64,000 nucleotides of DNA from Dimorphilus gyrociliatus (lineage: Eukaryota; Annelida; Polychaeta; Dinophilidae): NCBI GenBank assembly GCA_904063045.1, contig CAJFCJ010000001.1, positions 3,355,501 through 3,419,500 of the forward strand, given 5' to 3'. Made by a program: the position numbers and the translations under genes. The notes below the pieces were generated by a model that saw only the letters and a list, made by a program, of their open reading frames with translations, was not told the DNA's origin and made no database searches. Shown piece by piece: positions 1 to 12,080 of the stretch; position 1 is the first letter of the stretch; each line of letters opens with the position of its first letter.

Positions 1-1552
1 AGTTCTGGACTGTTCTGAGACCCATGTACATGCATTACAATTATCTGGACATTTGATGCACACACCGTCCGAATTCAATGCATATTTCGATTCGCATCTC
101 CCAGCTTTACAAACTAATGTTTTGCTTGAGGATAGTTCACATTCAAGACAATTATCCAGACATCTATCACAAACCTTTAGTTCAACCTTTGTATAATAAC
201 TTGTGCATTTTGTGCATTTGATAAGATCATTCGTTTCAGTACAAGAATCACAGTTTCTAGAACAGGCAGAACAGGAGCCGTCTTTCAGATAATAGCCAGT
301 TGTACACTTTGTACATATGTTGATACTACTTCTAGCATCACATTCAATACATGCTGAATGAATTGAGCTACATTTTTCACATTTATTTAAAGTTGTCAGA
401 GCGTAGGCCTTAGATTTACATTCAGTGCAAGTATCTTTATCGGAACATTTGTTGCATCCAGATATTGAAGATGAGCACAATTTACAAGTGTTGATATTAT
501 CATTTGTTACCTTGTAAGCATTGTTATCGCAAGAACTACAACTTATCCCTCTATTTTTGTCGTAAGAGCAAATTTTGCAGTAGGCTAGACAAGCTGAAAA
601 GAAATAAAGAATTTGAATAAGATAAATACTGTACTATAGATTCCTATATCTTTTATACATTTTGGTGGTTATCCAGCATTTGTTGAATGAGTAAACTCAT
701 TAATTTTAATAAGATAAGTGAGGGATAAGGGTTAATTCTCATGGTTTGTACCTAAACTTGATATATAGCTATAGATAAATATACTGTATACTTGTACATA
801 TGTAATCAATGCAATTCAATTATCTATAAAATATTTCAAGTGAACTTATTTACATGTGCATCCAGTATCTTTGTTGATGTATCTATTGTCACAAACATCA
901 CATATTGCACTTGAAATTGACGAGCTCCACGAACATTGAATACAATTTGACGGACAGGTAACACATTCTTTCGATGTATCTTTCATTACGTAATTGGAAT
1001 AGCAGTCTAAACATTCTCTGTCACTTGTACAATTTCTACATCCAGTTGGACATTCTACACATAAAGTAAGATTAATAATAAGTATAGGCTTTTAAAATTT
1101 AAGGTATTGTCGTACCGTAACATTTCGATTCCTTGAGATAGTAGCGATCTATACATCCTTCGCAGTATGTAGCATCATTTTCATTTGAAACATCAGCTTT
1201 TAGTTTACATTTTCCAATGGAACAGTATTCCGGACATTCTATTCGCGTTTATAATTGTCAATAAAAGACATTCAACATCAGATATAATAAATAAAAAAAA
1301 ACAAACTAAAGCATTTGACTCTATCAGCTGAAGGAATTCTTCCATCTAAGCACATTCCACAAGTTGCAATACGATCACCTGATTTTCCAGTTTCACAATT
1401 ATAAATTTCAGTGTTTGGTACTGTGGCTAATTGGGAATCTGTCGTTTTATTCGTTGTTTTATTGATAAATTTATTAGGCATAAATAACTAATACTTCTAT
1501 TCTTACATTGAATAGCCAGAGCAAAAGAAACTATCACGAAAATGCTGTTCAT
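1..1552 (-). CDS. Copy A: 5' part of a furin-like Cys-rich surface protein gene (cut by window edge)
   Basis: Five exons can be placed on the minus strand by comparison with gene C: 1507-1552 (signal peptide beginning MNSIFVIV), 1307-1438, 1116-1238, 854-1054 and 593 down to the window edge. All have GT-AG borders and phase 1 introns, and exons 1-4 match gene C base for base in length (46, 132, 123 and 201). The translation stays open and is full of CxxC pairs spaced as in furin/growth-factor-receptor repeats. The protein should be secreted or surface-anchored. The C-terminal LU domain and GPI tail lie outside the window, so integrity beyond exon 5 is unknown. It is the same family as genes C and E, and its reading frame is undamaged where visible, unlike copies B and D. 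Its ligand or function is not known. Confidence 0.85.
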
Positions 1553-2400
1553 TAGTAATTTCCTCTGATCTTTCTAAATAATAAACCTTTAAACTAAAAA
1601 TTCACCTTACCTTTATTATAGAAAAAATAAGACTGACCTTGTTCCTTTAATAAAAAAGGCGAGATATAAAATGAATAAATGCTGCACGATTCCAATCTTT
1701 AAAGTGCGAATTAAATTTTCTAAAACTATAGAAAAGAGTTTAATGCTAATCTGTTTCATGAATGTAAAGAATACTAACTAGTTGTCAAAATAGAAAATGC
1801 AACTTTTTAAGAATGAGAGTATCGTTTTAGAATTATTAATCCGAGGATTATATCTTTCTTTGATAAAAACACATACACGAATACCTATTACACTTGGTCT
1901 ATTTCTTTTATCTCTTATTTCTTTTCCAATATGTAAGGTTCTTCTATAAATGGCGTTCTTTGGATTGGCATATTTTATAGTAATAGAAAAATGTTTTTCT
2001 CAGTTATACTTAACGCAACGAGTTGTTCAAATTATAGTCAAAAGGATTAGTATTTTATTAGTGTGCTTTGAATAACTAAACCTGTAGGAGTCCACTTTAA
2101 AGATTTTTCTTCATGTTTGTTTTTATATAAACTTGTCTAAACTGCAAGCTATACTCAAGCATTGCTATGTTACAAGAATTATCATGAAAGAGATACAAAA
2201 CAACATTGGCGAGTTCTTAATACTTAAACTTTAGATATTGCGAACAGTATTTCATTATGTTTGAATAATTTGTTCAAAATGGAATTGCTAATATCTTGTA
2301 AAAAAGACATTGTTCAACAACTGAAAAGAAAATACTATTTAATTGCAGCATTTTAGAATTTGACATAGATAATTATAAAAAGAGATCAAACTAATCTTCA
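1553..2400. other. Intergenic, no gene seen
   Basis: AT-rich sequence upstream of copy A. I see no open frame with coding character, no RNA gene and no transposon ends. It should contain the copy A promoter, but no motif can be assigned. Confidence 0.6.
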
Positions 2401-3518
2401 AAGAAAAAGTATCCACAATAGAAAATAAAATATGGAATAAACCAAATTCAGATAGAAAACTTACTTTATTTATTAAGGTTGAGGAATTCTAAACGCAAAC
2501 CTTAAAGCTGTACTCTATTCACAATAGAAAAACAGAAAATATTAATCGCTTAATTGATGTAAAGGTCGTTCATTGACTATTCAATACTTCAATGATTTTC
2601 TTATTAACAATCAATCAATCCTTTACATTTATTCAACAATTCAGTCCTATCTAAACTATGCAAGAAGACTATTAGAATTGTGGATTAAGTCGAAAAACTG
2701 ATTAAATATGTTTAATAGTTTAAGACTAGACTAAAGCTTCTTTTCTTTTAATTACATATTGTATTACTAATATTCCACACTTTTCAACTGGAAAAAAGGG
2801 CTATCAATATATTATTCATTTTTTCGTTAGCAATAGTTAATCCTTCCAAGATAAACTCTTTTAAGGCTCTTTATAAAAGAGCGTTCCTTAAAAGTATATC
2901 ACATAGTCATACATTTATTAATAACAATAGATCCTTTCTATTTCTTATTCTTTTCAAAATTGATTAAATATCATGAAGACTCATCAGCTTGTATTCATAA
3001 AGGTATCATAATTATTATCATCAGCAAAAATTCAACATTTCAACAAGCATCATTATTGAATCTTCTTTCATTACATTTTCAATTTACATCAATACAACTA
3101 TTTCAACAATACTTGATTGAAATTACAAACCCATTTAATCGATTTATCCATAATTCAATGTTCAACTAATTAGTTCATCAACATATATAAAATGTTGGAT
3201 AATTTAATAATGAAACACGTTGCAATTAATCCTGTTCCACCTGCGCCTAATGGCCAGGTATTACATTTTTCACCTCTACAGCACTGTTTACATTCTTTCT
3301 TTCCAGGTACAGCTTTACAATTTTCATTTTCATAAAGAGGTGAACAAGTTTCGTTTGAGCATCCTCTTGAAAATGTTATTGATCCTAAAGTCTCTGTTGT
3401 ATAAGCCCAACAATCACCAACTCCACAATCTATTAATTTCACATTTGCTGTTTCTTCCTTTACATTAGAAAGTTCATTTCCACAATCAGTTCCATTTCCT
3501 CTGCATTCAAAGCATTTT
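2401..3518. repeat. Near-identical 1.1-kb segment shared with 18999-20117
   Basis: This block matches 18999-20117 in the same orientation at a constant offset of 16598 bases, with only a few differences seen by eye (for example 3491 c against 20089 t). It spans the last exon of copy B plus about 770 bases of 3' flank. On both sides the similarity drops sharply: to none on the 3' flank, and to roughly 80% in the adjoining intron. That suggests either a recent gene-conversion tract or a recent local duplication. Confidence 0.9.
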
Positions 3519-3969
3519 CCTTAAAAAAGATTCAAGTATATAAAAATATATAATAAGACATAAATAAATTCAGAATTGAGACAAAAAACTTGTGCGTTCT
3601 CTGTCATAATTTTGTAACTAGAAACCCGATTTACATTTCGAACATATTCAACCATGAGCACATAATCCACATCCGATAATTGAACATGAAACACACGCTA
3701 GTTTATCATCTTGTAAAGTAAATCCTTCACTACACATATCACTTTTCGCTTTTCCACCTGATGGAGTTGGTCCGCAAGTTGCACAATTTGCAAAAGGAGC
3801 TTCCGAACATGATACACAAGTTCCATTGGTTTTTAAAGAAAATGATTTTGATATGCATTTTGTACATCTTGTTGTCTTATCTGCATTGGCTGTACATGTT
3901 TCACAATTTGATGAACATGGTACACATGTTCCATCTGATGCCTTTGCATATCTATCATAACACTTTGTA

Positions 3970-4915
3970 TTAGGTAGGATCGAGAAATTCTGTACGTTTT
4001 GCTGTAATTTTAAAATGGCCTAACTAATACTAGTAATATTTTCCAAATATATTACTTAATCTGTAAACTTTCATTGTGAAAATTTTCATTCGGCTGTGTC
4101 GAGCTATTACAAAATTATATCGGTGCAAGCAACAGCAAGTCATATCTACATGTTCCGATCAACAAAAAATATTGCATTTTTAGTGGATGGGATGGCCTCT
4201 TCAAAGAATATTTATACATTGTTAAAAAGCTATTTTGAGGATGAAACTCTGCATGAAGGTTCAGTAAGAAGGTGGGTATTTAACATATAAAAGGGGGAAA
4301 CAAATTTTGAAAACTTGCTGAGATCTGATCACTAAGCCAACCAAAAAACTGTTATATTATGTTTTAGGGGACTGTTGTGGCAAAATCAATGTGAATTTAT
4401 GAGTATGGAGAAACAGTAAGCTTTAAAAAATACAAAGGATGTCTAAAAGGTTAAGAAAGAAGTTTCACTAAATTCCACCCAAAAAAGAGATAATGTTGAA
4501 GCATGACAGTGCCAGACCTCTTACAAGTTTTTAAACAATACATTTTTTAAGAGGTCAAGGATGGTCATTATTTTCACATTCACCCTATAGCCCTAGTTTG
4601 GCAACACCTGAATACTATATTTTTAGAATATTGAAAGATTACATTCAAGCAGTACAATATAAAAATTTGGACAAATTAAAAAAAAGGATTAGGGATTTTC
4701 TGAGGAGAAAAAAATCATGCATTTATCGGAACATCATAGACATACATCCCACAAAATGGCAGACAAGTATGGATAATGGAAGGGACTGTTAAAAAATAAA
4801 ATGGTTAATTTTTCTAGAGTAGTCTATAGGCTAAAACATAAAAAAAAATTATTAAAATAAGCAAACTACTATAAATATAAATACAAAACGTACAGAATTT
4901 TTCGATCGTACCTAA
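3970..4915 (+). mobile_element. Mariner-family transposon, degenerate, 946 bp
   Basis: It has 32-bp terminal inverted repeats (3970-4001 and 4884-4915) that differ at only about two positions. Flanking TA dinucleotides (3968-3969, 4916-4917) are the target duplication. The host sequence on either side rejoins to match copy D. Inside, the plus strand keeps pieces of a mariner transposase: an N-terminal helix-turn-helix-like stretch (4170-4320, ending with LLRSDH) and the catalytic end with HDSARPL (about 4503) and HSPYSPSLATPEYYIF (about 4578-4625). Stops and frameshifts separate them. The length is below the usual 1.3 kb for mariner, so an internal deletion is likely. Non-autonomous. Confidence 0.92.
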
Positions 4916-7316
4916 TATATTCATATTTTTGATTGTATAAACATTCTTTACGGAATTTCGGTAATATAAATAAAATTTATTTGAACAAGTTAAACAAACA
5001 AGACAACTCCCACCAGATGGAAGAGAACACGTTTAACATTCTCCAATACTACATAATTCATATGAAGTTTCTTTCAAACCATATGTTGCAAGACAACTTG
5101 TACATTCAACTGATTCTTCATTGAGAGAACAAGCACAGAGGCGAACACAAATTATCAGTTGTTTTGTAATATTGTGCTGTGCAAGATGAACAAGTAAATT
5201 TGCTTATTGCGGCATCAAATGAGCATCCACTACAACCAGTAGGACATGTTTTACATTCACCATTGGAAAGTACCGAAGTTTCTGTATTACATGATGAACA
5301 AGTGGTCATTCCATTACTTCTAGTTAAAGCAAGACAACCAGCTTTATTGTTGTTATATCTTTGATCACTAGAATCAAGGAAATAATCAGAATTACATTTT
5401 CCTGAGTCACACTTGTCTTTTCCATTTGTTTCACAGCTTTTGCAATTAGGATCACACTCTGAAAATATATAATTTGTGTTAAATAATCTGCAAACAAAAC
5501 TGTAACATTTATAATTATCTTCATACTTTCACATGCTACTGGTGAAGCAGCAGTGTTTAATTTATATCCTGTTTTGCATATCTTTGGTATGAGGTTGTCA
5601 CTAGTTACTGTCTCATATGCACATTTTGAAACTCCACTTCCAGTACATGGTATGAGAGTTCCGTCACTTCTGTGGAGTATTGCAAAAAACGTCCCAGGGA
5701 GTGGGAAAAGATATTTGTATGGTAAAAAATTGTTCTTTTTTGGAACTAATGGTAATATAGTGAGAGTATAATAAATAATAGTGAATATTTGTTTATAAAA
5801 TGTATTAAAAATGTAAAAAGCCAAGAATGTTATACAAAGTTTAAAAGTTACATGAATACAAACAAAGTATGTTAAGAAACTAAGAATTATTTTGAATAGA
5901 TTGATGCAATTTTCTTCAAGAGGACAGCAGAAATAATGATGCCCAATTTGTATTCATCCCAAACGGCAAATACTTGGTTCTACATCTGGATCACACTTTT
6001 CTTATAGTTCTTTAGCCTTTTTTCTGAGAGAAGTTTCTCTACAACTGGAATAAAACTTGACTCCTGTTTTAAAATATCTATGAGCATATAAAATGCCCCT
6101 TTTGCAAGAGTCTTTTCATTTATTCTTCTGTGCCATCCTTCAACATCATTGTTGGTCTTGATGGCAAGACCAAATACAGACCCACAATCTGGCGTCGAAT
6201 TTAATCCAAGCACTTTCAATGTATTGGAAAAAATCCAAAAATTCATTTTTCTCAAAGGCCTCATCTTTTATCATGTAAAAACTGTTTAGAATAGCTTTAC
6301 CTGGAAGAAAAGGTCAAAACTTGTTTCAGCAGTCCTGCCTTCTTCTTTTCCATATTATATTGTTGTGTATATCCCAAATTCTACAATAATTTAATAATAA
6401 GGTAAACCACTGAATTAAAATATAAGCTTACTTGAATTTTTCTGTAGACAGCTTGTGTCGAATGGAAGACACAACCTTGAATAGGAATATTAGGATAAAC
6501 TGAGTTAAGAGCACTCCATATACCTAATTCAAAATTTGGGTACAGGAGAAAATGTTTAATGTAAAAATTTAATGTAGGAAAGAAAATATTTGATATATGG
6601 AGTTATCATAATAATTTGAAAGAAAAAAACTGAACAAGAGAAATTGGAAATATTTGAATATGAATATATTAATTAAGTCTGACAAAAGAGTAATAAGAAT
6701 AGTGATTGATAACAGAGTAACAACATTGTAGAAGAAAGACATATTAAACTGGAGTATAAATGTCAGAAGCTTTTTCAAGTAAATCCGTTGATGTGATTGA
6801 AGCAATTTCAAATTGCTGCCATAAGCTGAATTTTTTGCTTTAAATATTCTAATAGGCTTTCCTTTGCTGTCTACAGATTTTCTTCTCACTTAGCAATTTT
6901 TTGTAAAGTTTTATCACGTCTTGCTTCTCTTTTCAGTTCATCCAAAAGGGAATAGAAGACAGAGTTAGATGGGAGATTTTTGTTTAGCCTATGATGCCAG
7001 CCTTCAAGATCATTATTGGTTCTTTTAGCCTCACCATATATATAGACCACACTTGTGGTTTAAAAAATCCATTTATCCATTCAGTCTCAATGTACTCTAA
7101 ATAAAGACATCAGTCACACACATTTAAATGTGCTCTCCATAAACCATATTTTACCTTTAGATAATAAATCAATTTGCTTTGTAGTATAAAATATTAGTAT
7201 TCTATCATTCATTTATCAATGAAATATTAGGCGGAACTTGGATTTACATAGAAATTTCTATCAAATAGTATTTAGATAAGTTTTTACATAATTTTTTTCA
7301 TTTTTATATAGTGTAT

Positions 7317-8267
7317 ATTTTCATGAGTTTTTTTTTTGTTTGGCCATGAGTCACATTATTCCGGACTATGGTTTGGGGACTGATACTTTGCTACTTTTGT
7401 ATATGACGACCTTATTCTACCCCTCATTCCAGCATACAGATTTGGTAGCAAGTCCAGATTTTTGTTTATAAGTTGGTAGGAGCATTTTTTAATTTTCTCC
7501 CATGATGTGAATTGTGCCCCATCATACACCAAATTTTTTAGTCAGGTGCCACACATTTTCTATTGGGCTGAGGTCAGGGCTCTTTGCTGGCTAATTGATT
7601 GGATGTCTGCCATTCATCCTGAATGCCCTCCTAGTAACTCTTGCAGTGTGGCACCCTGCATTATCTTGCTGGAAGATGTAATCATTTTATCTGAGATTTC
7701 TTCTATAACTGGGAGAACATTTTCAACCACCAAACTAGAATAGTTTTGGGCATTCAATCTTTTGCTTACCTTCCAAACCTCAAACACACCATCCAAGGTT
7801 ATTAGTCCCCAGACCATCACTCCATCCCTGCCCATATTTTTCGTCAATCTGATCTCTTTTTCACTGTCATTTCTCCAGGTCCTGAAGTCGTCAGGACCAT
7901 TCAATGAAAACCTTGCCTCATCCATAAATATGACTCTTGACCAATCTAAATTATCTCGAATGGTTTGTAGACAATACTGTTTCCTTCTTGTACAGTCATT
8001 GCTTGTGAGATCAACTCTTTGTCAAATTTGATTATATTTAAAATTTTGCAATTTCAACTCCCTCTGTATTGTCTTCAGGCCTACATCTACCTCTAAGTCA
8101 TTTAAAAGAAGGAAAAATATATAATAAGTAATCAACTTAACTTGGAAAATTAATTTTGTTGAAAAAAATTTCAGTTTAAGACATCTATTTAAATGCAAAA
8201 CTGGATGTAATCCGCATGTATGGTTAATTTGGACTTTTGGCCAAATAAAGAAAAAAACAATGAAAAT
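7317..8267 (-). mobile_element. Tc1-like transposon nested in the MULE
   Basis: The ends are related inverted repeats of about 45 bp: ATTTTCAT at 7317 and its complement ending at 8267, both with a shared TTTGGCCA core further in. The minus strand encodes a Tc1-type DDE transposase core: a segment resembling the WSRVIFMDEARFSLNG signature (about 7895-7945), VMVWGLI (about 7820), and after a disrupted second-aspartate region a SPDLSPIENVW-like end (about 7540-7580). At least one frameshift near 7690 and several stops make it inactive. The exact ends could be off by a few bases. Confidence 0.8.
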
Positions 8268-8626
8268 TAATAAAAAATTTTGCTAAATAATTTTCACAAA
8301 TATGATAATTTTCTATAATTTTTTTCAGTATTACATAAATATAACTCTTTCTTCATGGAAATTTACACAAAAAAAAAACAAATATACAACAAAGATAACA
8401 TTTTTGGGGTGTTTTAAAAATTGGCCTATTAAAGTTTACGGTGTCCGGGTATTTTAGGCATTTACTTTATATGGATTATCCATAAGGACTAATATCAGTG
8501 TGGAAGGATGGCACAATAGAATGAATAATAAAGTACTATCTAAAGGATCATTTAACTTAACAAAATGTAATATTTTTATGGGTACGGTTTCACCCAAAAT
8601 GGGTACTGTTTCACTCAGGTACAGTT

Positions 8627-9065
8627 TCACCGGCTACCGTTATTACTAGTACAACTCAGAGCAGCTTTTACAATGGGATCACCATTGATCACATCTGATA
8701 AACTAATGAGACAATATCTGTCACTCAAACTTTTGCATGAAGAACACTTATCATCTATCATTTCTGTAATACTAAGCAAAGTTAAATAAATGTATGTTTT
8801 TGCATAGTAAATATCACCTTTACAGATATGATGACAAGGTGAACATGTAAGTTCTTCAATCCTGAACTTTTCTGCACAATTATTGCAAAATACTCTTGGA
8901 GATTCTAAATTAAAAATGAAAATTGTGAATAATTTAATAAAAACATATAAACAGACAGACCTTTAATGCATTTGGCATGTACATAATCTTTGGCAGTCAC
9001 TGAATTTCATCTTTCTCTGTCTACCATAAAATCTTTTATTACAGTTAATACAAACAGGTGCCATT
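8627..9065 (-). pseudogene. Cys-rich exon-like pieces inside the MULE
   Basis: On the minus strand three short blocks carry paired cysteines: 9065-8961 (CINCNKRFYGRQRK, then CQRLCTC), about 8906-8818 (VFCNNCAEKF, then CSPCHHIC), and about 8765-8627 (CSSCKSL). They are separated by sequences with plausible donor and acceptor sites (donor near 8960, acceptor near 8907, donor near 8817, acceptor near 8775). A stop precedes the first donor. The pattern suggests a zinc-binding domain carried by the transposon, or captured host exons. I do not recognise the family. Confidence 0.4.
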
Positions 9066-10070
9066 ACTAAATTTCTGCAAAAATAAATTCACTTTCAAAT
9101 ATCAAATATGGCTGCCAATACAAAAATTATAAATAATAACTCACAGAAGAGAAGGCTTTTTAATAAATTTGTATAATCTTGTAATATTCAATCAACCGAG
9201 TTAATACAAGAGCATAAATGCTTAAAAAACAAATTAGCCTTAAAATATGACAAGAAATGCAAAATTTATCTTTCCCTTATAAACAATACAATGAAATAAT
9301 TTATATCTCTTTTAGTAACATTACATAATTCAGAGAAAACTGGTAAAAACATTATAATACATATATCTTTCTTCAAAAACATTAATATTTTATTTTATAA
9401 ATGAAGTAAACAGTAAAGAGAAAAATATTTCTTATTAAAAGTTTCCATAATTATGCCTAGTATATCTTTTACCATGTAGAGGACGTTTTCTCCCAAAACT
9501 TAGGACGTTTTTTTTCAACCCCCTTCTGTGTCTGTTATATCCTTCCTTACAACCATTGGGGATACAAGTTGTTCTATCTACACAGAAATCACATCCAGAT
9601 ACACATGACTGACATATACCACTACTATCCAAATGATATCCAGTATTACATTTCAAACATTTCAGAGTATCACCAATTTCTTTAACGCAAATATCACAAC
9701 CAGTAAGAGAAGCACTTGAATCACAATTAAAATGGCTATCTCTTAGAGCACCAGTTGCACATCCAAATGATAGACATTCTGCTTTTTTCTGATCATCAAA
9801 GTTAATGTTGCAAACATAGAAGATCTGTGGTGACTGTGGACATTGAACCTATATTATTGAGTGCATAATCATATGAACAAACTGTTCATTTATTATCAGT
9901 TGTAGCTGAAGCTCCAGATGTGTCAATTGTGCAGGTTGTACATCCTGTACCATGTTGCATTCATAACAGATTAGTTCCTGGAGTTGAAGATGTACGCAAT
10001 TCATATCCACTGTCACAGTCAGAGAAAGCTGATATTTGACCAACTGGAAAAGATCTATCTTTCTCTTCAT

Positions 10071-10571
10071 TTACAAAATGTTAAATTCAATTTAATATTG
10101 ATTTGTTCAGTATGACAGTTGAAATGTCAGTTTTTATTCATTTAGTATTAGTTACAAATGAATTAAATGATTGGGTTAGCTGGATTGAAATTGTTTAATG
10201 GAGAGATCCACTGACTTGAGAGGCTGGAATGTTTACAGAGAGTCCTATAATAGGATTTAGCTTAAAAGATATCTGATGAAACATGGTTGAATATATGAAA
10301 CTTGAAACTGAACAATGTGTTGTTAATATGAAGAATATGAATACAGTTGTAGATTATTGCTTGTCTGTGCCTATCGGGTCGAATTTGTGTTTGAATGGAA
10401 CACATTTCTGGGAAACTTATTATGAACATTATCTAAATATATTTTCAGATAAAAGAAGCAGAGGCGTTGGGATTAGCGAGTGTGGGCAATTCGAATTGTT
10501 CATAAATTCTGTTAAGTTAATGCGCCCACACAAAAATGCAGAAAAGGAGATTAGCAGTCTGTAATGGTATA
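10071..10571. other. Intergenic with an unrecognised 93-codon ORF
   Basis: A plus-strand ORF at 10283-10564 starts with ATG, but its sequence resembles no family I know and it has no visible splice context. I treat it as probably chance. The break between this stretch and the truncated end of copy B is near 10070. Confidence 0.35.
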
Positions 10572-11346
10572 TGTCAATAAGACAGTTTTCTTGAGCTAAT
10601 AGTAACTGTGAATGCTCCATAGATCAAAAGCAAAGAAACATTTTGAAAAAATGTTCATTTAAAATGGTATCATTCAATTGGCAATAATTTTCATTCAATA
10701 TTTGTAAATTACTGTTTCTTTAGCAAAAATTAAAAATGTTTAATCTCTGCGAATTCCAAAAAATGAACATAAAGAGAAAATTTTCCCTACAAAGACAAAC
10801 CTACAAAATGATTACAAAACAAATGAAGACAAATAAATATAGTATAGAGAATAATTTAATCAGAAATGATAACATTTCTATATACAGTTTTTTTTAAAAA
10901 AACTTGATAATAAACGTCATAACTTTAACATTAATGAATACTACTTTTTTGCATAGTTTAAAGATATTAATACTATACAACAGTAAGACAGTTTTCTTAA
11001 GCAAATTGTAACTGTGAATGCTCGGTAGATCAAAAGCAAGCAACATTTTGAACAAAAATGTACATTAAAGTGTATCATTCAATTGGTGATAATTTTCATT
11101 CAATATTTGTAAATTGCTGTTTCTTTAACAAAAATTCTAAAGCATGAACATAAAGAGAAAATTTTGATGACTAAGACAAACCTACAAAATGATTACACAA
11201 CAAATAAAGACACATAAATATAATATAGAGAATAATTTAATCGGAAATGATAACATTTCTATAGAGAGTTTTTTATAGCAAAAACTTTATCTTTAACATT
11301 AATGAATACTAATTTTTTTATATTTTAAGAGTATTAATACAACAGT
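10572..11346. repeat. Two-unit tandem direct repeat
   Basis: Unit 1 is about 10572-10982 and unit 2 about 10983-11346. They share long stretches such as AAGACAGTTTTCTT, AACTGTGAATGCTC, TTTTCATTCAATATTTGTAA and GACAAACCTACAAAATGATT in the same order. Unit 2 is shorter through internal indels, so this is an old non-coding tandem duplication. No coding frame is conserved between the units. Confidence 0.9.
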
Positions 11347-12080
11347 ATACTGTATATATAAGAAAAATAAATATTAACCTTTCTCACATTACTTGACTTG
11401 AAATATTACTTGGAATATATCAATATATTTAATTCAATTTAGAAATCCCAACACTAACATACACTTTTTGGGTTTGGGAGGGGAATGTTTGAAAACAAAG
11501 TGTAAGATATGTCATTCATCACACTTATCAATTAACACTTGCAGTTTAATCACTGACGGTCTCTGTCTATATAATAAAATAAAACAAAAACACTGGACAT
11601 AACTGCGTTCATCACAAAAGACTATTACAGAAAACAGACTTTCTAACGTTTTAAAACTATCAACAAGGAAATATATGAATATAAATATTTCAAAATTATT
11701 TAGTTCACTCTTCAGAATTGGATTAAATGAAAAATCTCAATTAAACTTTTTTATAAGAAAATGATAACATTTGAATATTTCACACAGATCAAATATTCTT
11801 TTGCAAATGCTATATTATTTTTTATTTTGGTAACCAATAATTTATTTTCTCTATTCATATGCAAATTTCTCGCAATAATAACCTCTTTACAACTCCAAAA
11901 CAAGAACATAGAAACCAAAGAGTATAAATACAGTATAATTCTTATTCCTTCAAACTTCACATAATCAGTGCCAGACAGAAAATATTTCTTTCGAAAACAG
12001 GTAAAGTAGAACAGTTTCAAAATCAAATAACACTACAATGTTATCATTTCAAACATATAGGGCTGATTAAAGAATAATTC
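11347..12080. other. Upstream region of gene C, no gene seen
   Basis: AT-rich, with only chance frames. It lies between the tandem repeat and the start codon of gene C and must include that gene's promoter. I cannot assign a TATA box or transcription start. Confidence 0.5.

Larger units (their letters stand above)
5675..9522 (-). mobile_element. MULE (Mutator-like) transposon inserted in copy B
   Basis: An identical 8-bp sequence, CTTCTGTG, flanks the element (5667-5674 and 9523-9530), and the interrupted exon of copy B resumes on the other side. The ends are imperfect inverted repeats sharing the core AAAAAACGTCC. Minus-strand relics of a MULE transposase are visible: GCVFHSTQAVYRKIQ near 6430-6480, and two separate copies of the TNNDxEGWHxRxN signature (about 6100-6170 and 6960-7030). 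The frames are broken by stops. A Tc1-like element (7317-8267) sits inside, and Cys-rich exon-like pieces lie at 8627-9065. The MULE assignment rests on the WH/EGWH motifs and the target-duplication size. Confidence 0.8.
3170..10070 (-). pseudogene. Copy B: 3' half of a furin-like/LU surface protein gene, broken by transposons
   Basis: Reading on the minus strand, it begins abruptly at about 10070 inside the counterpart of gene C exon 9. It continues (9531-10070, then about 5520-5674), and runs through exon 10 (about 3590-5460) and the LU-domain exon (3170-3517). A 3.8-kb MULE splits exon 9 and a 946-bp mariner splits exon 10. The remaining sequence carries stops and small deletions, for example a short deletion near 5130 that removes one CxxC segment. 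Exons 1-8 are absent. The last exon is still intact and identical in protein sequence to that of copy D, ending with the CCxxxxCN signature and hydrophobic tail. No functional full-length product is expected. Confidence 0.9.

Noticed and set aside
10283-10564. 93-codon ORF between copy B and the tandem repeat
   Set aside because: No family resemblance and no conserved copy; kept only as a note in the intergenic entry.
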